64,000 nt of DNA from Neofusicoccum parvum (GCA_020912385.1 CP087209.1:434001-498000), one strand, 5' to 3'. Shown: positions 9,403 through 22,094, counted from the stretch's first letter. Translations and numbers: made by a program. The notes: generated by a model from the letters alone, not told the origin.

Positions 9403-12094
9403 CTAGTGCGAAATCGAGTTACGGGGGTATTCACCCGGCACGTGCAAGTTGCTGACACTGAAATCGGTGTCATTGCGCGTGCCTTGGGGTCTTTTCGCAG
9501 GTGCGTTGCCGTTCGCAGCCTCGTTGGCTGCTGCTGCGCCTGCGAAGATCTTGGCTGGGTGGGCGTCATGAGCCATAGTAGCCGAGGCGACTTCCGGGGC
9601 TTCAGAGTCCAAAGTATCGGCGAGGGACGAGGTTCTCGTACTCGTCTTGTCCGTGCTAGGAAAAGAGACGGCGGCTGCGGCTGTTGTGCCTGGCACACCA
9701 TCTGTAGGGCTCCAGGGTTCTTCGTGATTCTCCTTCGGGGCACCATCTTCATGGATGACATTCTTCTCCTGCTGCCCCCTATATGCCTCAGCTCCCAGCG
9801 CACCAGCCGCTGCACCGCCCGCCGCAGGTGCCAGCCAGTTACTATATGTAGTTGTGCTGTTGTGCCTTATAAGGTCAGGCTCGTTCGGTGGGTAGGAGGA
9901 AATCTGGGCGGGGTATACCTGCTGAGGCTGAGGCTGGTAAATGTGCTGGGCCTCATACGGGGCCTGAGTCTGCGCCGGTGGGTGTTGCTGTTGATAGCTT
10001 GCTTGTCCGTGGTCGGCTACAGGGGCGAATTGTTGCTGCTGAGGCTGGTACTGCTGCGACGAACCGTAGTACGTGGACGTTTCGGGCTGCTGGTGCTGCA
10101 GTCCTCCGGCGGCGGTCGTCAAATCATGATCGGCTTCAGAGCTTCCACTAGATGGCGAAAGTGGAGCTTGTAAGTGACGGTTGACCGTGAGATCCGAAGG
10201 AAATCGCCCACCTGGTTGCGGTCGCGGTGCAGTCGGATGCTGTTTGATGGCCACGTCCGAGTTCTGTGCCGAATATGGCACATCATCCGCTTCGTTGTCG
10301 TCCAGGCCATCACTGCTAACCGACTGCGTGCTGCCTGCGCTGATACTGCGAGAATGGTTCCGTACGAATGCATTCCTCTCTTCACCGCTCTTCTCGGTAA
10401 GGTTCTTGATGTCGTCGTACCATGCCATCATCGTATCGTAGGACTCGGCACGGAAAACCCAGGTGTGGCCACGATGCATAGAACCGGCTTGCCGACCCTT
10501 GAGAATAAACTTGTGCGAAGACGATCCAGGTTGAGAGTGTGTGCCAAGCTTCTGGTCCGGGAGGTACAGAGACATGACAGGAGGTTGCGTGTAGATGCGG
10601 TCCGCGGACTTGAACTCGTGCAGGTGGGTCGGCGAAAGAACGTACCTAGACAAGTGAGTGGGGGCATATCGAAAGGGGATATGGCAAGCACGTACCATCC
10701 AGGGGTATAGCTCTTCAGATATTTGCTCTTGCGCTCCAACATGCCAGCTCTGATCTCGGCTGCGGCCGGGTGATGTTTACCAGGGTACTCAATGTCCTCG
10801 ATGCGTCGCAGGGGTGTTCGCGGATTGACAAAGTGCGGGTCATGCTCAACGAATTGGGTCCACTCTCCATCCTTCGGCATGGAAATTGGTCCCGCACGGA
10901 GCCTCTCAATCGTGTTGTAGGCCTCATCAGCGTCGCGCTTCAAGATACCGGCCAGCGCGCTGTAAGCCTTCTGGATCTCGCCAACTACGATGGACTCCAG
11001 TTCCCGGCCGGAGCCCTCGAGATTGAGGTAGGCCTACCAAAATAACATCAGCAAACAGAACCGTGGCATCCCTGGCGCACAACTCACCCTGTGGAGATAA
11101 TTTTCCTCGTCGATCTGCCTCTCAATTTGACGATCCACCGCCAATCTTACCACAAACGGATCGCCCTTACCAACGACGGCTGAAGGATCGACGTCGACGG
11201 CCGCAAGGGCATCCTCGAGGTGTGCCACGGCTTTGCGAGTGTTCTCCTTCTCCTTCTCGACCGAGTTCTTGAAATCACCCGACAGTGACTTGATTTCCTT
11301 GATCTTGCTCCCGAGATCGGCCCTCAACCCGCTCAATTGGGCAATGACATCAATCTCAATATCCCGCGCTTTGTTCGCCTCGACAACCGATTGCTTGTGG
11401 TAGTCACGGAGTATCCGGTTCGCCTCGTTGATGCCACCGTCGGTCAGGAACACAGAGGGGGCGTTCGTGTTGTTGACGACGTTCGACACCTTCAGCAGAG
11501 CTTTGGCGCGCGTCTCGTACGAGGTTTGCACCTCGCGGAAGTAGGTGATGAGATCTTTCAGAAGCTTGCGCCACGCTACCGGTGGGTCAGCCCACAGTCG
11601 CAAACACGACGCGGCAGGTACGTACCTTGGAAACGATTGACCAGGATGTCGGTCGGGGTGCCGGTGGTCGGCACGGGCGTCTGGAAGACGTTGTTGAAGC
11701 TGTTCGGGTCGGTGGTGTCATCCTGCATGGGCACGCCCTTGATGCTGCCGGCGCGCATGCTCCGACGGCTGCCGCTGCGCTTCAGGCTGCCCTTGCGGCT
11801 CACGGAATTCTTCTTCTTGAGGGTGCCGCTGCGCGAGACGGTGCCGCCGAGGGAGCGCTGCGAGGCGCGCGACGAGGAGCGCTGGATGGTGTCGCCATCG
11901 AGGATGGAGGAGCCGCGCTGGCTGGCGTCGAAGTCCTCGTTAAAGCGGCCCACATAGTGGTGGCCGAGCGACTGGCCCAGTGGAGACGCGTCTGCGGGGT
12001 GCGCTGGCGTGGTCGCAAAGTCAGACGTTGCCGACGTGCCGTAGCCACGGGCCAGGTGGTCGGCCTGGGGCGTGGGCACCGCGTTGTAGGCCAT
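9403..12094 (-). CDS. slm1: Slm1/Slm2-like BAR-PH domain protein (TORC2 and PI(4,5)P2 effector)
   Basis: Seen: four exons, 11626-12094, 11088-11575, 10696-11033 and 9403-10645, giving about 845 residues; two of the introns are exactly 50 nt. Start MAYNAVPTPQADHLARG; the frame stays open upstream, so a longer start is formally possible. Order: Ser-rich basic N-terminus with many RSS/SRS sites (about 1-150); an F-BAR-like helical domain beginning AWRKLLKDLITYFREVQ (about 157-330); then the PH domain from LKSYTPGWYVLSPTHLHEF to HTWVFRAESYDTMMAWYDDI; then a long Gln/Pro-rich disordered tail. Known: yeast Slm1/2 bind PI(4,5)P2 at eisosomes, are TORC2 substrates and support actin polarity and stress responses. 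I infer the same role here. Confidence 0.9.
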
Positions 12095-13542
12095 TGAGGC
12101 GGATGCGGCGCGGGCGGGCGAGAATTGGGCGAGGCTGCGGATGCGACGCTGGGCGAGGTTATAGCAGGCGCAGGGACAGCAGCCGGGGCGGCGATGACGT
12201 CTGGTGCTGGACGGGGCGGCCGGAGCCTGGAGCGCGGCAGTGGTGCGTTCGGCTGAAAACGCTGGGGCGCAGCTGACGGATCGGGGCGGTGGCAAGTTGC
12301 GCGACAACAGCGGTCACGACTTGGCAGGCAGCGTCGCGGCTTAAGAGAGTTGCAGCTGGTGATAGGAGAGCTTGGGGGCGCAGCAGGGAGAGGGCATGAC
12401 AGTAATTTGATATGGCGATCTGCCTGCGCTACCGCGGCCCCAGCAGTGCCTGCGCGCCGGACGCGCCCGTGCGCATGACGTATTTGGTGTGCTCTCCACA
12501 GCTGCCCGCCCAGCTCGACTCGCCCAATGCGGCGGCTGATCGCCCGCACAGCTGCACGATCCCAAGCTGCCAGGCCCTTCGCGTCGTCGCCCGCTGCCAG
12601 GCCCTCATCTGACCCCAACGGAGCCCGCGCAGCGCAGGCGCAGACGCCCAAAGCGCCTCCAAATTGCGCCAGCGCCCAAGCGCATTGGCTGCTCGGCTGT
12701 TCATCTCCGCGCGCGACGCCTGAACGCCATCATCTACGCGGGTTTAGTACCACCTCTCTGCTCCCTATCGAGCCACCCACGCCCAACCCGGGTCGCGCTA
12801 TCTCCGTGCGACGCGTGGGCGTCACCAGAGCGCAGCCGGCTCGATAACGGCCGAGTCAGGGCGATGACGACAGCGACAGAGACGATCCGACCGCATGCGA
12901 AGTTCCGCGCCGGAGCAGGTTCTCGCGGGCAAAAAAAATCTTGCTGGTCCCTGCCGCCGCGCCTCGCGGGGGGCGTCCCGCGCTTTATAGCTGCTGCTCG
13001 GCGCACGTGTGGTCGCTAGCGTTCCCCCCGAGTGCTGACCAGCTCCATATATTTGCTCCCGGCTGGCGGGCCGTCGGTCGGCTTTGGCTGGCGGCCCGGC
13101 CGCGTTCATCATGCGCGCTGAAACACGCCGCATTCAGCAGTCTCTCTTATTCGCCCACGGCCTCGACGCTGCTCACCACCTCTTAAGCTTAATATTAAGA
13201 ACCACCCAGACCCCCGTCGCCTGCTCTCTGCAGACCGGCAAAAAGCAGCAGGCGGCTTGTCGCCTCTCCAGGTAGATTGAACTGCATCTTCCCTCCCGGG
13301 CTTGGCGTGCCGTTTTCGGCGTCAAGCAGGCCAAAACATCACGATGCATGCTCAGGCGCACACGGCCAAGCGTTCGTTTTGGCACAGAGGCCCTGTGGGC
13401 ACCTCTGGCTGAATCCTGTGCAGGCTGAAGAGGAGGCTGTTGGCCGTATAGCCGGAGGAGGACGCCGTCTATAAAGCAGTGGATTTGTCTCTGGAAACGG
13501 AGCAGTTTGCAGCGACTCAGCTGATTGACGCTCTCGTTGAAC
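12095..13542. promoter_or_regulatory. divergent promoter region of slm1 and the AA9 gene
   Basis: This is a 1.4-kb divergent intergenic region. It is GC-rich near the slm1-like gene. A perfect 12-bp palindrome CTTAATATTAAG lies at 13188-13199, and a TATAAAG box at 13471-13477 lies 66-72 bp upstream of the AA9 start codon. Reading frames here lack domain signatures. Confidence 0.55.
13471..13477 (+). promoter_or_regulatory. TATA box of the AA9 LPMO gene
   Basis: TATAAAG sits 72 bp before the start codon at 13543, a usual distance for fungal genes with short leaders. Confidence 0.55.
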
Positions 13543-14862
13543 ATGAGGTGCTCTACCTTTCTCCCTGCAGTCTTGGCTACCACGGCATATGCACATGCCA
13601 TCTTCCAGCGCGTCTCTGTCAATGGCCAGGACCAGGGCCTGATGACTGGCGTACGCACGCCCACCTCCAACAACCCTCTCCAAAATGTCCAGGACCAGAA
13701 CTTCGCCTGCAATTCAGGGTTCAGCTCTCCAGTCTCTTCCACCGTCATTGATATTCCTGCCGGTGCCAAGGTCGGCGCCCAGTACCAGCATGTCATCGGT
13801 GGCCCGCAGGGCTCTAACGACCCAGACAATCCGATCGCTTCAAGCCACAAGGGTCCTGTCGTTGTATATCTGTAATGCCTCTCCCGGCAATGTGACGCGC
13901 AACCAGGTCTGACTCCACATTTCTCCAGAGCAAAAGTAGATAATGCTGCGACAGCCAGTCCGAGCGGTCAGAAGTGGTTCAAGATCTACGAGGAGGGCCT
14001 GAACGGCGGGAAGTGGGGCGTGGACACCCTGCTCCAGAACGACGGGTGGGCCACTTTTACCATGCCATCGTGCGTCGCTTCCGGCCAGTATCTCATGCGC
14101 GTCGAGGTGATTGGTAAGTGATCCCCGCGGCGGGCGCGCGCGGTCGTGACCCGCATTGCCTCCCGTCCCGCGCCCGTTCCACAGAATATTCCGGATCTGC
14201 TGGCTGACGTCGATCCCTCTTTCACCTCCCCACAGCCCTGCACGGCGCCTACACCCAAGGCCAGGCCCAATTCTACGTACGTCCTCTGAGCCCCATTCTC
14301 CTGCGCCCGTCTCCGCTTCCTCGGAACCCTTAACACGCCGCTCTTATAAGACGGTTGGAGTTGCTGACGCCTAATCCTTGCAGATGGCCTGCGCGCAGAT
14401 CAACGTCACCGGCGGCGGCTCTAAGGCTGGTACCACCGTTAGCTTTCCCGGTGCCTACAGCGCCAGCGACCCGTACGTGCTTTCTTCCCCCGGTTATGTG
14501 GAAATTTACCTCTTCCTTGGCCTTAATTATCATGCACATGGAACAGAAAAAAATCATTCGGCCAATATTTCTTAGTGCGCCTCGTCACTGCTTTAAATAT
14601 CCCTGCACTTTCCCCCTTTTGCCCCTTAACCCCTTTGGTCTCCTTTCCCCACCCCACGCAACCTATTCCCACGAGCTTACTTTCTTTTGTTGCTCTCTCT
14701 TGTTTTTTTTTTGTTGTTGTTGTTTTTCGTTCCTCGCTTGCAACCTCCCGCTAACGTGAAATTTAAAGTGGCATTCTTATCAACATCTACGGTAGCTCTG
14801 GAAATCCCGACAACGACGGAAAATCCTACGCAGTTCCCGGCCCGGCAGTTCTGACCTGCTAG
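13543..14862 (+). CDS. AA9 lytic polysaccharide monooxygenase (secreted)
   Basis: Seen: five exons, 13543-13871, 13929-14113, 14236-14276, 14384-14472 and 14769-14862, all phase-consistent, 245 residues. Signal peptide [17 protein letters not shown] ends before His18, the mature N-terminal His that forms the copper histidine brace; the likely second ligand is His83 (QYQHVIGG). Conserved [34 protein letters not shown] and the axial-Tyr motif [14 protein letters not shown] follow. Ends [15 protein letters not shown], a single catalytic domain without a cellulose-binding module. Known: AA9 enzymes use copper and H2O2/O2 to cleave cellulose and related glucans. Odd: intron 4 is 296 nt with a long T-rich tract and an AAAG acceptor, far longer than its neighbours. 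Confidence 0.95.
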
Positions 14863-15115
14863 ATAGAGAGGGTACTGATCGCCGCGTAGCAATCTCCATC
14901 ACTTCTCTTCTGATAGTGTATGCGGAATTTGTGAGATTCGGTTTTCGTGGTGGTCTGTCTCTCCCGCCTTGTTGTACATATCACATTACTCGAAGAGACG
15001 GGATGGCCGCATTTAGTACGCATGAAGCAGACCGAGTCCACACGAACACAATCTTCCTTCTGCATTTTGTCATGAAAATCCGGGAGAAAGGCCCTTCCAG
15101 ATGAACAGCAAACAA

Positions 15116-16500
15116 TCATGCTCCGGCTCCACAACGCCGGACTGATCCAGGCTCACCACCATCGTCCCTCTCCATTCCCATACCTATCCCGTCCATTTTA
15201 TGCACTACATCCTCGACCTTGTGCACCGTAACATCATTCTGCCGCCCCGGAAGTTCGTGGACTGGCGAGTTGGGGCTTGATGCCAGCTCCGGCATGATCT
15301 GCTTGCCACCAGATTCCTCAATTTGGGCGCCTCCCACTTCGGTGACTTGCGTTGAAGGGTCTAGATCGACGTCTTCTTGTGCCAGAGCAGCAACGCATAG
15401 ACGGCCTTTCTTGCGGCGCCAGAGGAATACGACGCATACGAGGGCGAGCCACCAGAGACTCCGGCGATGGCGGCGTTCCTCGGTGAAGAGGTTGAGGATG
15501 AAGATTCGGGGGAACGTAGTCTGCGATTCAGTCAGATAGGTCATCCGTGGAGTTTCCCAGGCCCTGCTGCGTCCGGATGTAAATATGCTCCCCCCATCGC
15601 CTTCGGACATACCTATAGGGAAGATGGTGATATTTCCCTGCGCACGCGGCGGATAAGATATGTCCATTTGTGCTAGAGAGAAGTTCCGCCGCTCGTTGTC
15701 GACAACCAAGTACGCTTCTTGAAGAAGTTTTCTCTCCATTTTGTATTGTGATCTGTTCGTAGCCTTCCGAATGGGGAAGTAGCTGGTCATATTCTCGTGG
15801 TATGAGTGGCCAATCTCCAGGTCGAATGCGGCGTGTAGGAGTACTATCATTGTAGTATTCGTACCTGATAGATCAAGGTCGTTCCCAAATTCAAAAGAGA
15901 TGCTGGCATCGTAGTCTTGCAGCTTCTGGCGAGTGGTATCATTGATGAGGTAGAAGTTTTCCTCCGAGGGTCAGAGGACACAATTGATCAAACTCCTATC
16001 ATCAAAACTCCGGTCTCTCCTTCAACTCGCACAGAGAACGAGTTGGAAAAGCCCATACCTTCCTTGAAACGAGCGCGGTCAAGTAATATCTATCCACAAT
16101 ACCTCCCAGAATTTGCTTTTCCATGTGGACGACATTGTCTGCTTCGCTATGATTAAAGTGAAGAGTGCCGAACCGGTAAATTCCGCTGGCATGTTTGTAT
16201 CCCAAATCACTTTTCATCTCGAGAGTAGAATCCAAGCATGTCCCAGGTGGATGACGCGTGTCCCATGAACCCAGGCTTGCCGCTGTCTGTGCCTCGACTC
16301 AATGCACAGTTGGCTAGGTCACTCGATCTACGTGCACCTGCCCATAGAACCCAAGTTATGTGGCCTCTAGTTGATGGCAAGACTCGGAAGCTTTGTGGAG
16401 GTGTCCCAACACTCATCCGCAAGGTGGACCATTTACCATCGTTCCAATGCCAAGAATCCGTTGTGATGAATACGAAAGGCTGCGGAATTTCTGATGCCAT
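15116..16500 (-). pseudogene. decayed aspartic-protease-like (A1 family) membrane protein
   Basis: Seen: start MASEIPQPFVF at 16500 leads into an N-terminal pepsin-like lobe (LRMSVGTPPQSFRVLPSTRGHITWVL, SSTWDMLG). The reading frame breaks near 16218-16227: continuation in the expected frame hits a stop at 16207, while the homologous sequence (EMKSDLGYKHASGIYRFGTL) resumes one frame over. That piece ends near 16059 (TALVSRK), and after only about 100 nt the C-terminal lobe begins (NFYLINDTTRQKLQDY near 15958; AAFDLEIGHSY; QEAYLVVDNERRNFSLAQ). The stretch usually lying between, including the second active-site loop, is absent. A hydrophobic segment (SLWWLALVCVVFLW) and a charged cytoplasmic tail follow. 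A frameshift plus an internal deletion argue for a pseudogene; a sequencing error alone would not explain both. Confidence 0.75.
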
Positions 16501-17740
16501 GAGGTTGTGTTCCGAGATCAAAATGCCTGGCGGGTCAAATGTTGGTACTTCGACTCTCTTCGAGCTGTGCTTGCATGTTTGAGAAGGGCATTCAGAGATG
16601 ATCGAATGCTGAGAGTGAGGAATTGTTTGAGATGAAGATGAGAAGACAAGGTGTCGGCACCAAGCTACCACCGACGTTACCTAGAGTAGATCGGAGCGAA
16701 AGGGCCTATAGAGAGGAGATATGCAGACCCCTGCAGAAGACGAATTGTCTGCCTGACATGAAGACGCGAATCGGAGAAGTGAGTGCAACGTTTCCAGGAT
16801 TGAAGACACAGCAGCTCCGCTACAGCGTACAATCAAACATCGGCTCGGTTCGGTGACACATCCTGAGTTCGAGTGAGATTGTGTAGCGGGGCACTCTTGA
16901 CCATGTCAGTTTATGCCCCATGTCAGCAGACAACAGCTGAATTCCGCACAATATCATGCGATCTTACAGGTAATAGTGAGGCTAGATGCACTCCATCCAA
17001 GGCAAGCGACGGAACACGATCAAGATACGACGGCGACAGCTGCTGTATAGGCCGCAAGTGCCGTCTGCGGTGAAGCAACGAAAAGGGGTCAAAAATAGCA
17101 CAAGCACAGCTTAGCGAGATGCGGTGATAGGCTGGATGCAAGTGGGACTGCTGATGGTGGCGCCGGGGAGAAGAGCCGAATGAAGATGGAGGTACGGGGC
17201 CGGTGAGGAGAAGAGCCGGCGCGCGGGAGTGACGCTGCAGATGGCACGGATGATGCAAAGGCGGAGACGACTTGATGGCGGGGGGCGGTGGCGATGGAGA
17301 GACGGCGAGACGGTCGAGCCAATGGGGCGCTGAGGGGGTACGAGGCGGAGGGCGCGCGTGGGGAGGAGCGCGAGGCCATGTGACTTCCGGGCGCGATAAG
17401 CGATAAGGGCGCGACGGGGCAGCCGGTGCAGGCTGCCCCCCGGGCGCGATGCGGGCAGCCGCAAGGAAAGTCCGCCAGTCCAACGCCCCAGCCACGCCGT
17501 CCAGAGCCGCCGCCGCCCAAGCCGACCCATCGCGAGCGTCCGACCCGCACGTCGAACCGCCCCGGCGCCCCGTCTGCCAGCCCGTCTCGCCACCGCTGCA
17601 AAGCGAGGGAGCCTCCGCGAAACAAGGGACGCCCGCGCTGACGTCGTGCCCCGCCCAGCTATTGGCAGACCGCCCTCTCACCTCACCACGCATTCGGTCA
17701 CCCGAGAGCGCCGCTGCAGGGCTTGCGCCCACCTCGAACA
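16501..17740. promoter_or_regulatory. divergent upstream region of the protease relic and sds23
   Basis: The region becomes strongly GC-rich from about 17200 and presumably holds the sds23 promoter and leader. Long antisense frames (for example 16923-17741 on the minus strand) are low-complexity by-products of GC content. No gene is supported. Confidence 0.5.
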
Positions 17741-19509
17741 ATGGCGAACCCAGGACCGCGCTCGCCCCAACTGATTCCCTCCACCGGCTCCAGCCCCAGC
17801 GTCTCGCACCGCCAGAGCTTCGCCGACAATCTGCGCGGCATGCCAGCTTCCCCGCGCGCCTCGCGCCAGCCCTCTCTGTCGCAACAGGCCCTGCAGGACC
17901 TGCTCAACAACCCGCCCGTCGGCAAGAATAACCAGAACAGCGCTTTCGCCGGTCGCGACTGGCGCTCCGTCAAGGTCGGCGAGATCATTGACCCAGAGCT
18001 GGTCCGCTTCGTCGAGATAGACACCAGCGTTGAAGAGGCCACAAATGTGAGTCCGCACTGCGGGGCCCCGCCTTTCGCATTCACACCACCGTCCCGCGCG
18101 CCCACGTACTGATCGCGATCCAGGTCTTGATCTCCTCCGGCTCTCCCAACGTCGTCCTCCTCCGCGAGAACAAGGAGTCCCACGCCGCTATTGGCACCTT
18201 CGACTACAGCGACCTGAATGCCTATCTTCTGCTCGTCGTCGGCCTCGCACGCCCTGAGGCCTCCGAAATACAGTCATTCAACGAGCTTGCGGAGAAGGGT
18301 CGCGAGGGAAAGCCCATTCCTCTGAAGGATGTCAAGGACTTGGGGAAGAAGGAGCCCCTGATCACCCTCCCCCACAGCGCCAGTCTCACAAAGGCCGTGG
18401 AAATCTTTGGCAGCGGCATCCACCGGATTATCATCGTCAAGGAACATTCGTCGGATGTGATAGGCATTTTGACCCAGCTGCGCTTGACGGGATTTTTCTG
18501 GCAGAATGGCCGTAGTTTCCCTTCCATCGACCAGCTCTACCCTTCGACCCTCCGGGAACTCAACCTTGGGTCTCAAGCAGTGATCGCAATCAAGTAGGTA
18601 CATGTTCTGGGGGCTGGAAGTGCATTTTCTGACCATCGAACAGCGGCGATAAGCCCGTTACTGATGCCCTCGAGCTCATGCACAACGAGGGTATTACCTC
18701 TCTCCCGGTATTAGACAACCAGAACAACGTCATTGGCAATATTTCGCACGTTGATGTCAGGGTAGGTTCCAATCCTGTCAACTTGGAGAATCAAGCTGAC
18801 GAGCTCCTTAGTTGCTCACCAAAACGACCGCACTCCCCCTCCTTCGTTCGTCCTGCATTCACTTCATCTCCGTGATCCTTTCCGAGCGTGGGATGAACGA
18901 CGGGAAAGATTCATTCCCAGTCTTCCACGTCACTCCTCAGTCTACGCTCGCGCACGCCGTCGCCAAACTAGTAGCGACGAAGTCCCACAGGTGAGCAACA
19001 TCAGCATAAAAAGATTCGGCAGAAATGAGACTAATCGCGGAATGCGCAGGATGTGGATCACTACGCCTCCGTCCCCCGCTTCGTCTGGACCTCCCACACC
19101 AGCTGCAACCCCCGCTCAACCAGCGTTCTCCCCGACCTCTTCGACGATCCTTTCCCCTCCGCCAAGCGCCAATTCCAACCATCACCCCACTATTAGCATA
19201 CCCCCGCCTCTCGACACAAACCCCTCCTCCGGAAACCCTTCCGCCACGCCACCGTGGGCGTCACCGATCCATTCGCTCCCATCGCCAATTGCGGCACCTT
19301 CGATCACTGCGTCGGCTATGCCCGGCGCTAGCCTGTCTGGGCATCTCACCGGTGTCGTAAGTCTCACGGACGTGCTGAACCTATTCGCGCGAGCAAGCGG
19401 GCTTAGCCCGCACGACCCAAATGAGACCAGGCGTGCGAGGCGGCGGAGCTCGAGCGTGAGCGTGAGGAGCAGCTTCGACGGCGTTCGGGATATTGCGGGA
19501 AAGAGATAG
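17741..19509 (+). CDS. sds23: Sds23/Moc1-like CBS-domain protein
   Basis: Seen: five exons, 17741-18046, 18124-18593, 18644-18761, 18812-18990 and 19050-19509, all in phase, 510 residues; two introns are exactly 50 nt. Start [19 protein letters not shown] Ser/Pro-rich N-terminus is followed by four CBS-type repeats: [21 protein letters not shown]..., [19 protein letters not shown]...[38 protein letters not shown]..., and [19 protein letters not shown]...; the last repeat is split by a long Pro/Ser insertion before [19 protein letters not shown]. Known: Sds23 in fission yeast inhibits PP2A-type phosphatases, linking nutrients to mitotic entry and sexual development. Function here is inferred from homology. 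Confidence 0.93.
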
Positions 19510-22094
19510 AACTGGCGGCTATTCGGTTCCGAAAAAGATTGAAAATATGCATTTATCAAGGGGAGGCAGGCTATTTGAAAGGGGTATTTGATGCTTACAG
19601 ATTCTACACTTCGGGCGGAATGACGGACAAGCGATAAGACAATTTCTCTTTCACTTCTCTACCTTCTCTTTCAAGTTCTTCAGAGCAGAGCAGTCGGTAA
19701 AAGGAAGAAGACAAAAAGTGCGTGATGAGCAACACGGTCGACCATCTTTCCGATGAAATTGCAAATGGTTCTGCGGGCGCAATTTTTTCCCACTCACTTC
19801 AAAAGACTTCGGTTCTGAAAGTACGTTAGCGAGGATCACGGTAGCTTCTCTTTTTCCATCTCATCTCTTTTGCTCTGCATCCTTTTTCATGTTTTCGCGC
19901 TTTGCCTTTGTCGTATCTGATCTGGTAGTAGAAATGAATCATCCAAGGGGAACAAATCTAGGAATGAATAGGACTTTTCGAGCTGACTGGCGTTTGCAAG
20001 CTCGCGACAATCAAGGCTGTTGATCAAGGACGATATGAGACCTTATGCTTGTGTCTCGCGCACTTGCGGTAGACGCCCGCTTCTTCCATTCCCGACGGCC
20101 AGAATCTAGAGGCTGGTATTATCCGCGTTTCTAAAGAAAGGACTTCCGTGCAGGCATATTAGCGAGAAAATGTGTCAGGACATCGCATCAATCACTGCCT
20201 CAACGCCGCAGTATGCATACAGACCCGCTGCTCGGCCATGCGCAGCGCATCTCTCCGTAGCGCTTGTTTGCAACGCACCAGACCAAAAGATTTAACAACG
20301 AGAAACAAGCTCAACATCCGCAAGGAATGCGATGATGTACGGCGACCTTGAGGTAGCAAATTCGGGTCGGCGTTGGTGGTGGCTAAGTGAAGGAGAACAA
20401 GAGCAAGAGCAAGTTGGAGGGTAAGAGTAAGACGGTCGAATCGGTAGTCAGAATAGTACCACCTGTGGACAGAATGACGCGTAGGGCTGATATGGACACA
20501 CGAAGCTCACAGCAGGACCAGGAAAGTTCAGAGAGTAAACCGAGAAGAAGTTTCATTACCCTAAGCGTACTACCTAAGCAATGGGAAAACGCAAACACCA
20601 GGGAAGCAAAGTCCCTAGCGTTTCGGAGGTCCAGTCTTGGAAGTCCATCCAAAACCCTCCGCGAACCCCATCCACCCCGACCGTTTGGGGCAACGAAGGA
20701 AGCTCTCATACCTTCGCCGCCACGGGCCGTCGACGCCCTTGAACTGAGTTGATGGAAAGGGAGAGGAGCTGGCTGGGCAAGGAAGAGGGGCGTTTATATA
20801 AGCGAGGGAGGTGGCACTGGAACAGTCATCACGGAAGCGAGGAGGCTAAGCTAAAAGTGAAGGAGCCCGGGGTAGGTGATGGAAATGGGCGCCCGGCACT
20901 CCGAACCCCGTGCCAGCCCGCCTGTCACTCACCTGGTACAGACAGTGAAAGACCCAGCACGGGCCCCAGGTGCCCGACATCCAGTCACCATCTCTTCTTA
21001 CGGCTTAGTCTGCTCGCTTCCACGCAGGCGGCCATCCTCCTCCCTCTTTTATATAAACCCCCCTCCCCCCTCCCTCTCCGTCCTTTCTTCTCCACGGCCG
21101 CCACCTGGCGGCCGCCAAAGTGTTAGGGCTGCACTTGACAACAGCAAAGCCCGGGCGGGTGGGGCCTTCCCTCAGCTTCGCCACGCCCATCTTTGACGGC
21201 AACGTGGCAAGCTGGCGCAAAGGGGAGCCTTCCTTGGCGGGGACCCAGTGTGGCACGCCGAAGGAGGGGGCTATCACCTCAACAAAAGAAAAAAAAAAAG
21301 CCAATCAATCAAAGGTGACGACGGCCTTGCAGTTGCAAAACGGTCGGGGTGGATGGGGTTCGCGCGAGGACTTCGGGCCTCCAAAACGCTAGTGACGCTC
21401 ACCCTTTGGTGTTTGTCTCTATCAGTTAAATAAATCTTCTTAGTTTGATCTCTGAGTGACTCAATCAATCTGCTCAATTTACCCTCTGAGTTACTCAATT
21501 AATCTTCTCGGTTCAACCTCTAACTATCAAGTAAAGCCATACGTACCACGATGATGCTCTCGCCTCTCCTTTGAGATCTTGGCTTTTGGTCCTGTTGCCA
21601 AACCTATCCATCCATCAGTCCCTTTTACTGAGACCCACATCGCAGAGACAAAACACAGCTGCTCCAATGGCCGGATAGAATCCACTGCTTGAACACTTCT
21701 TTCTATCCGCTACCCACCTCATCGATGTGTGTGCCTCAATCCCCTCATACGCAACGCACACACGTACTTTTGAAAAAGCCGCCCAGTCCTTCTTTTATCT
21801 GAATGGGATATCAAAACTAAAAGTATCTTCCGCGTAGGATATCTCTTCATCCGATCTGCCGCCACGACGCGCGGCGGTCGAGGCCTCGAAGCCTGCCCAG
21901 ATCAATCCTTCCTTCCATGCCCGCTCCCGCGTTCCAAACCGGTGCAGCCGAACAGAAAAACAACGCCGTCGAAGACCCACATCGCCATCGTAATAGCGTC
22001 CTCCCCTACCGTTCCGTGTCTTGCGCGCAACGCCGAAGCTAAGCCGCCGACACCGACACCCCCCTTACAGCAGCAACGACATGTTCGGCTCCCC
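19510..22094. other. gene-free stretch with an imperfect inverted repeat
   Basis: Between convergent sds23 and the Sec14-like gene lie 2.6 kb without a supported reading frame. The middle holds the inverted repeat described separately (20591-21411) and two TATA-like elements facing one another. Confidence 0.6.
20591..21411. repeat. imperfect inverted repeat, arms about 100 bp
   Basis: The left arm (about 20591-20690) and right arm (about 21336-21411, reverse complement) share a perfect 26-bp core, 20661-20686 against 21338-21363, and a second block around CTAGCGTTT with GGAGG (20614-20629 and 21378-21393). Further inward, TTTATATAA at 20793-20801 is mirrored by a similar TATA-like element at 21050-21059 on the other strand. 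The loop is about 650 bp and contains no protein signature. It could be a non-autonomous element or an old inverted duplication. Confidence 0.65.
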
